Positions 62,323 to 64,000 of a stretch of 64,000 nt of DNA are shown here, in pieces. The notes beneath the pieces were generated by a model that was not told where the DNA came from, ran no database searches, and was given only the letters and a program-made list of their open reading frames with translations. The position numbers and the translations under genes are program-made. This DNA is from Actinomycetota bacterium (GTDB taxonomy: Bacteria > Actinomycetota > Acidimicrobiia > Spongiisociales > UBA4744): the NCBI GenBank assembly GCA_013152275.1, contig JAADGS010000027.1:1-64000 (forward strand), written 5' to 3'. Each line of letters starts with the position of its first letter. Position 1 is the first letter of the stretch.

Positions 62323-62431
62323 GTTTTCAGTTCTCAGTTTTCAGCCATCGGTGGTTGACGTGGTGTGCTCTTGTCGGGAACGCTCCGACGACCGACGACC
62401 GACGACCGACGACCGACGACCGACGACCGAC
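62323..62431. repeat. Intergenic element with heptad array, copy D
   Basis: Left part TTTTCAGTTCTCAGTTTTCA, core CTTGTCGGGAACGCTCCGAC, then six CCGACGA units and a partial seventh (62385-62431). Between the convergent Nudix and ppk genes. Confidence 0.88.
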
Positions 62432-62433
62432 TC

Positions 62434-64000
62434 CTACCCGGGCGGTCGCAGTTGGGTGATTGCTGCCTCGCTGTCGCTTCCTCGAAAGCCCCAGTTGTCC
62501 AGCATCCATTGCTGACTGTCGAAGCCGTCGCCGTCGCCGTCGGCGCGGCGGTAGCTGCCATCTGCTTGGAGAATCCGAGCCTGTGCCGTGTCCTTGAGGT
62601 GAACGGCAAGCACCGCATCTCTTACGAGAATGAGATCGGCGCCTTCGAGGGGGAACAACAGCTCGACCCGTCGGTTGAGGTTGCGGGGCATGAGGTCGGC
62701 GCTTCCGAGGAACAGCTCCTCTCCGTCACCACCGTTGTGGAAGTAGTAGATGCGCGTGTGTTCCAGGAACCGGCCAACGATGGAGCTGACGGAGATCGTG
62801 CTGCTCACACCCGGAACACCCGGGCGGAGGGCACAAATGCCTCTCACCTGGAGATCGATCTTCACACCGGCTTGCGAAGCGCGATAGAGCGCCTGGATTA
62901 TCTGTTTGTCGACAAGGGCGTTCATCTTGAATGCCAGGTATCCATCACCGTGCGTTTGATGTCGTTCGATCTCACGCTCGATCCGTTCGAGGAGTTCGGA
63001 ACGCATGGCGGTCGGTGCGACGAGGAGCTTTCGGTACTTGGACTGATGGGCATAACCGGTGAGGACATTGAAGAGTTCGGAGACATCCTCGGCGATGTCC
63101 TCGTCGATCGTGAACAGCCCGAAGTCCGAGTACACGCGCGCCGTGACCAGGTTGTAGTTCCCGGTTCCCAAATGCACATAGCGACGAAGGCCTGTCGACT
63201 CTCGGCGCACGACGATGGTCATCTTCGCGTGGGTCTTCAACCCGACGAGTCCATAGACGACATGCACCCCCGCTTTCTCGAGGGCACGTGCCCAGCCCAG
63301 GTTGTTTTCTTCGTCGAACCGAGCTTTGAGTTCCACGAGCACGCTGACTTGCCTGCCGTCCTCGCGTGCCTCGAGGAGTGCGTCGACGATCGGGGAATTG
63401 GGTCCGATGCGATACAGGGTCTGCTTGATCGCCAGCACCTTGGGATCGCGTGCCGCCTGGCGGAGGAAGTCGACGACCGGCATGAAGCTGTCGTACGGGT
63501 GATAGAGGATCACATTCTGCTGGCGGATCGCAGCGAAGATGTTGTCTGCTCCTGCAAGAGCCGGTGGGATGGACGGCTTGAACGGCTCGTCTTTCAAATC
63601 GGGTCGGTCGACCTGTGTGAGCTCCATCAGATCTGTGAGACCGAGCGGACCGTCGAAGGCGAACACCTGGTATGGGGCGAGCCCGAGGTTCTTGATCAAC
63701 ATGGCGCGCACCCATTCGGGCATCGCCTGGTCGATCTCCAATCGATCGGCAGAGCCAAAGCGCCGGAGTCCAACCCAGCGTTCGACGGCGACGGAGAGAT
63801 CTGCAGCTTCGTCTTCCTCGATCTCGACATCGGCATCGCGTGTGAGGCGGAACGGATACGCCGCGACGATCTCAACCCCTGGAAACAGCAAGTCGAGGTT
63901 GGCTGCGATTACCTCTTCGATCCAGACGAACGTGTTGCTGGAATGTACAAGGCCAAGGTTCTCGTAACTATCGGCCTTCTCTTCGCTTGGGACGCGGAGG
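62434..64000 (-). CDS. ppk: Polyphosphate kinase 1, 5'-truncated
   Basis: The frame is open to the window edge, so about 520 C-terminal residues are present. It makes polyphosphate from ATP. The fragment contains NTFVWIEEVIAANLDLLFPG, IRQQNVILYHPYDSF, AIKQTLYRIGPNSPIVDALL, GLKTHAKMTIV with the phospho-His, VHLGTGNYN, and the C-terminal SADLMPRNLNRRVELLFP. The N-terminal domain lies outside. It faces the CHAD-Nudix genes across repeat copy D. Confidence 0.95.
   Translation of the reverse strand, partial: LRVPSEEKADSYENLGLVHSSNTFVWIEEVIAANLDLLFPGVEIVAAYPFRLTRDADVEIEEDEAADLSVAVERWVGLRRFGSADRLEIDQAMPEWVRAMLIKNLGLAPYQVFAFDGPLGLTDLMELTQVDRPDLKDEPFKPSIPPALAGADNIFAAIRQQNVILYHPYDSFMPVVDFLRQAARDPKVLAIKQTLYRIGPNSPIVDALLEAREDGRQVSVLVELKARFDEENNLGWARALEKAGVHVVYGLVGLKTHAKMTIVVRRESTGLRRYVHLGTGNYNLVTARVYSDFGLFTIDEDIAEDVSELFNVLTGYAHQSKYRKLLVAPTAMRSELLERIEREIERHQTHGDGYLAFKMNALVDKQIIQALYRASQAGVKIDLQVRGICALRPGVPGVSSTISVSSIVGRFLEHTRIYYFHNGGDGEELFLGSADLMPRNLNRRVELLFPLEGADLILVRDAVLAVHLKDTAQARILQADGSYRRADGDGDGFDSQQWMLDNWGFRGSDSEAAITQLRPPG

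Overview
This window is 64 kb of GC-rich chromosomal DNA from an actinobacterium (Actinomycetota). Acidimicrobiia or a close uncultured relative is the best guess, but that is inference. Support comes from a myo-inositol-phosphate synthase beside a PadR regulator as in mycobacteria, a bifunctional-type dCTP deaminase, a short Rv1086-like cis-prenyltransferase, a 29-residue bS22/AURKAIP1-like ribosomal peptide, a csoR-copZ-copA operon, Thr-rich linkers on surface lipoproteins, and many genes with a -10 hexamer 6-9 nt before the start codon (leaderless transcripts). No rRNA, phage, transposase, IS element, cas gene or CRISPR array was seen. Both ends cut genes: a pepP-type aminopeptidase at the left and ppk at the right.

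Layout. 1-15 kb: aminopeptidase P, a DUF4388 protein, amidase, small membrane proteins, GNAT, hemolysin III/TrhA, short cis-prenyltransferase, pyrE behind a structured leader, nfo, ino1-padR, enoyl-CoA hydratase, LigT-cupin, panB and a DUF192 lipoprotein. 15.3-18.3 kb: the replication/ribosome operon rpsF-ssb-rpsR-rplI-dnaB. 18.5-22.1 kb: the beta-oxidation pair fadN-fadA. 22.2-31.3 kb: secreted protein, EamA transporter and LysR, surE, dcd, a large propeller-like lipoprotein, tRNA-Gly(CCC), CDF transporter, thrB and the bS22-like peptide. 31.4-35.2 kb: membrane protein, csoR-copZ-copA, and a tiny Cys-rich protein behind two tandem ECF-type promoters. 35.2-42.8 kb: SDR, amidohydrolase, nitroreductase, inositol monophosphatase family, class III aminotransferase, and a zinc-ribbon/TM/propeller protein. 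42.9-46 kb: the zinc uptake locus, with zur-znuC and znuA-znuB divergent from overlapping promoters. 46-54 kb: an LCP enzyme, OsmC, and a complete dipeptide-type ABC transporter. 54.2-64 kb: ROK kinase, multiheme cytochrome c, purB, YcaQ-family glycosylase, LysE, purA, TetR, and a CHAD-Nudix-ppk polyphosphate group.

The gene content is mostly core metabolism. The unusual material lies elsewhere. The permease at 50889-52151 carries about 110 extra residues resembling one lobe of a type 2 periplasmic binding protein. Four copies of an intergenic element end in heptanucleotide arrays. Two self-complementary 37-bp repeats lie between the ABC operon and the ROK gene. A 36-bp minisatellite lies upstream of dcd. 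Structured, probably transcribed, non-coding DNA lies before pyrE and before surE. Several sharply defined operator palindromes are present (PadR, CsoR, Zur). Start codons were chosen from Shine-Dalgarno or leaderless-promoter context, so several differ from the longest possible reading frame. Family calls were made by reading motifs without database searches.
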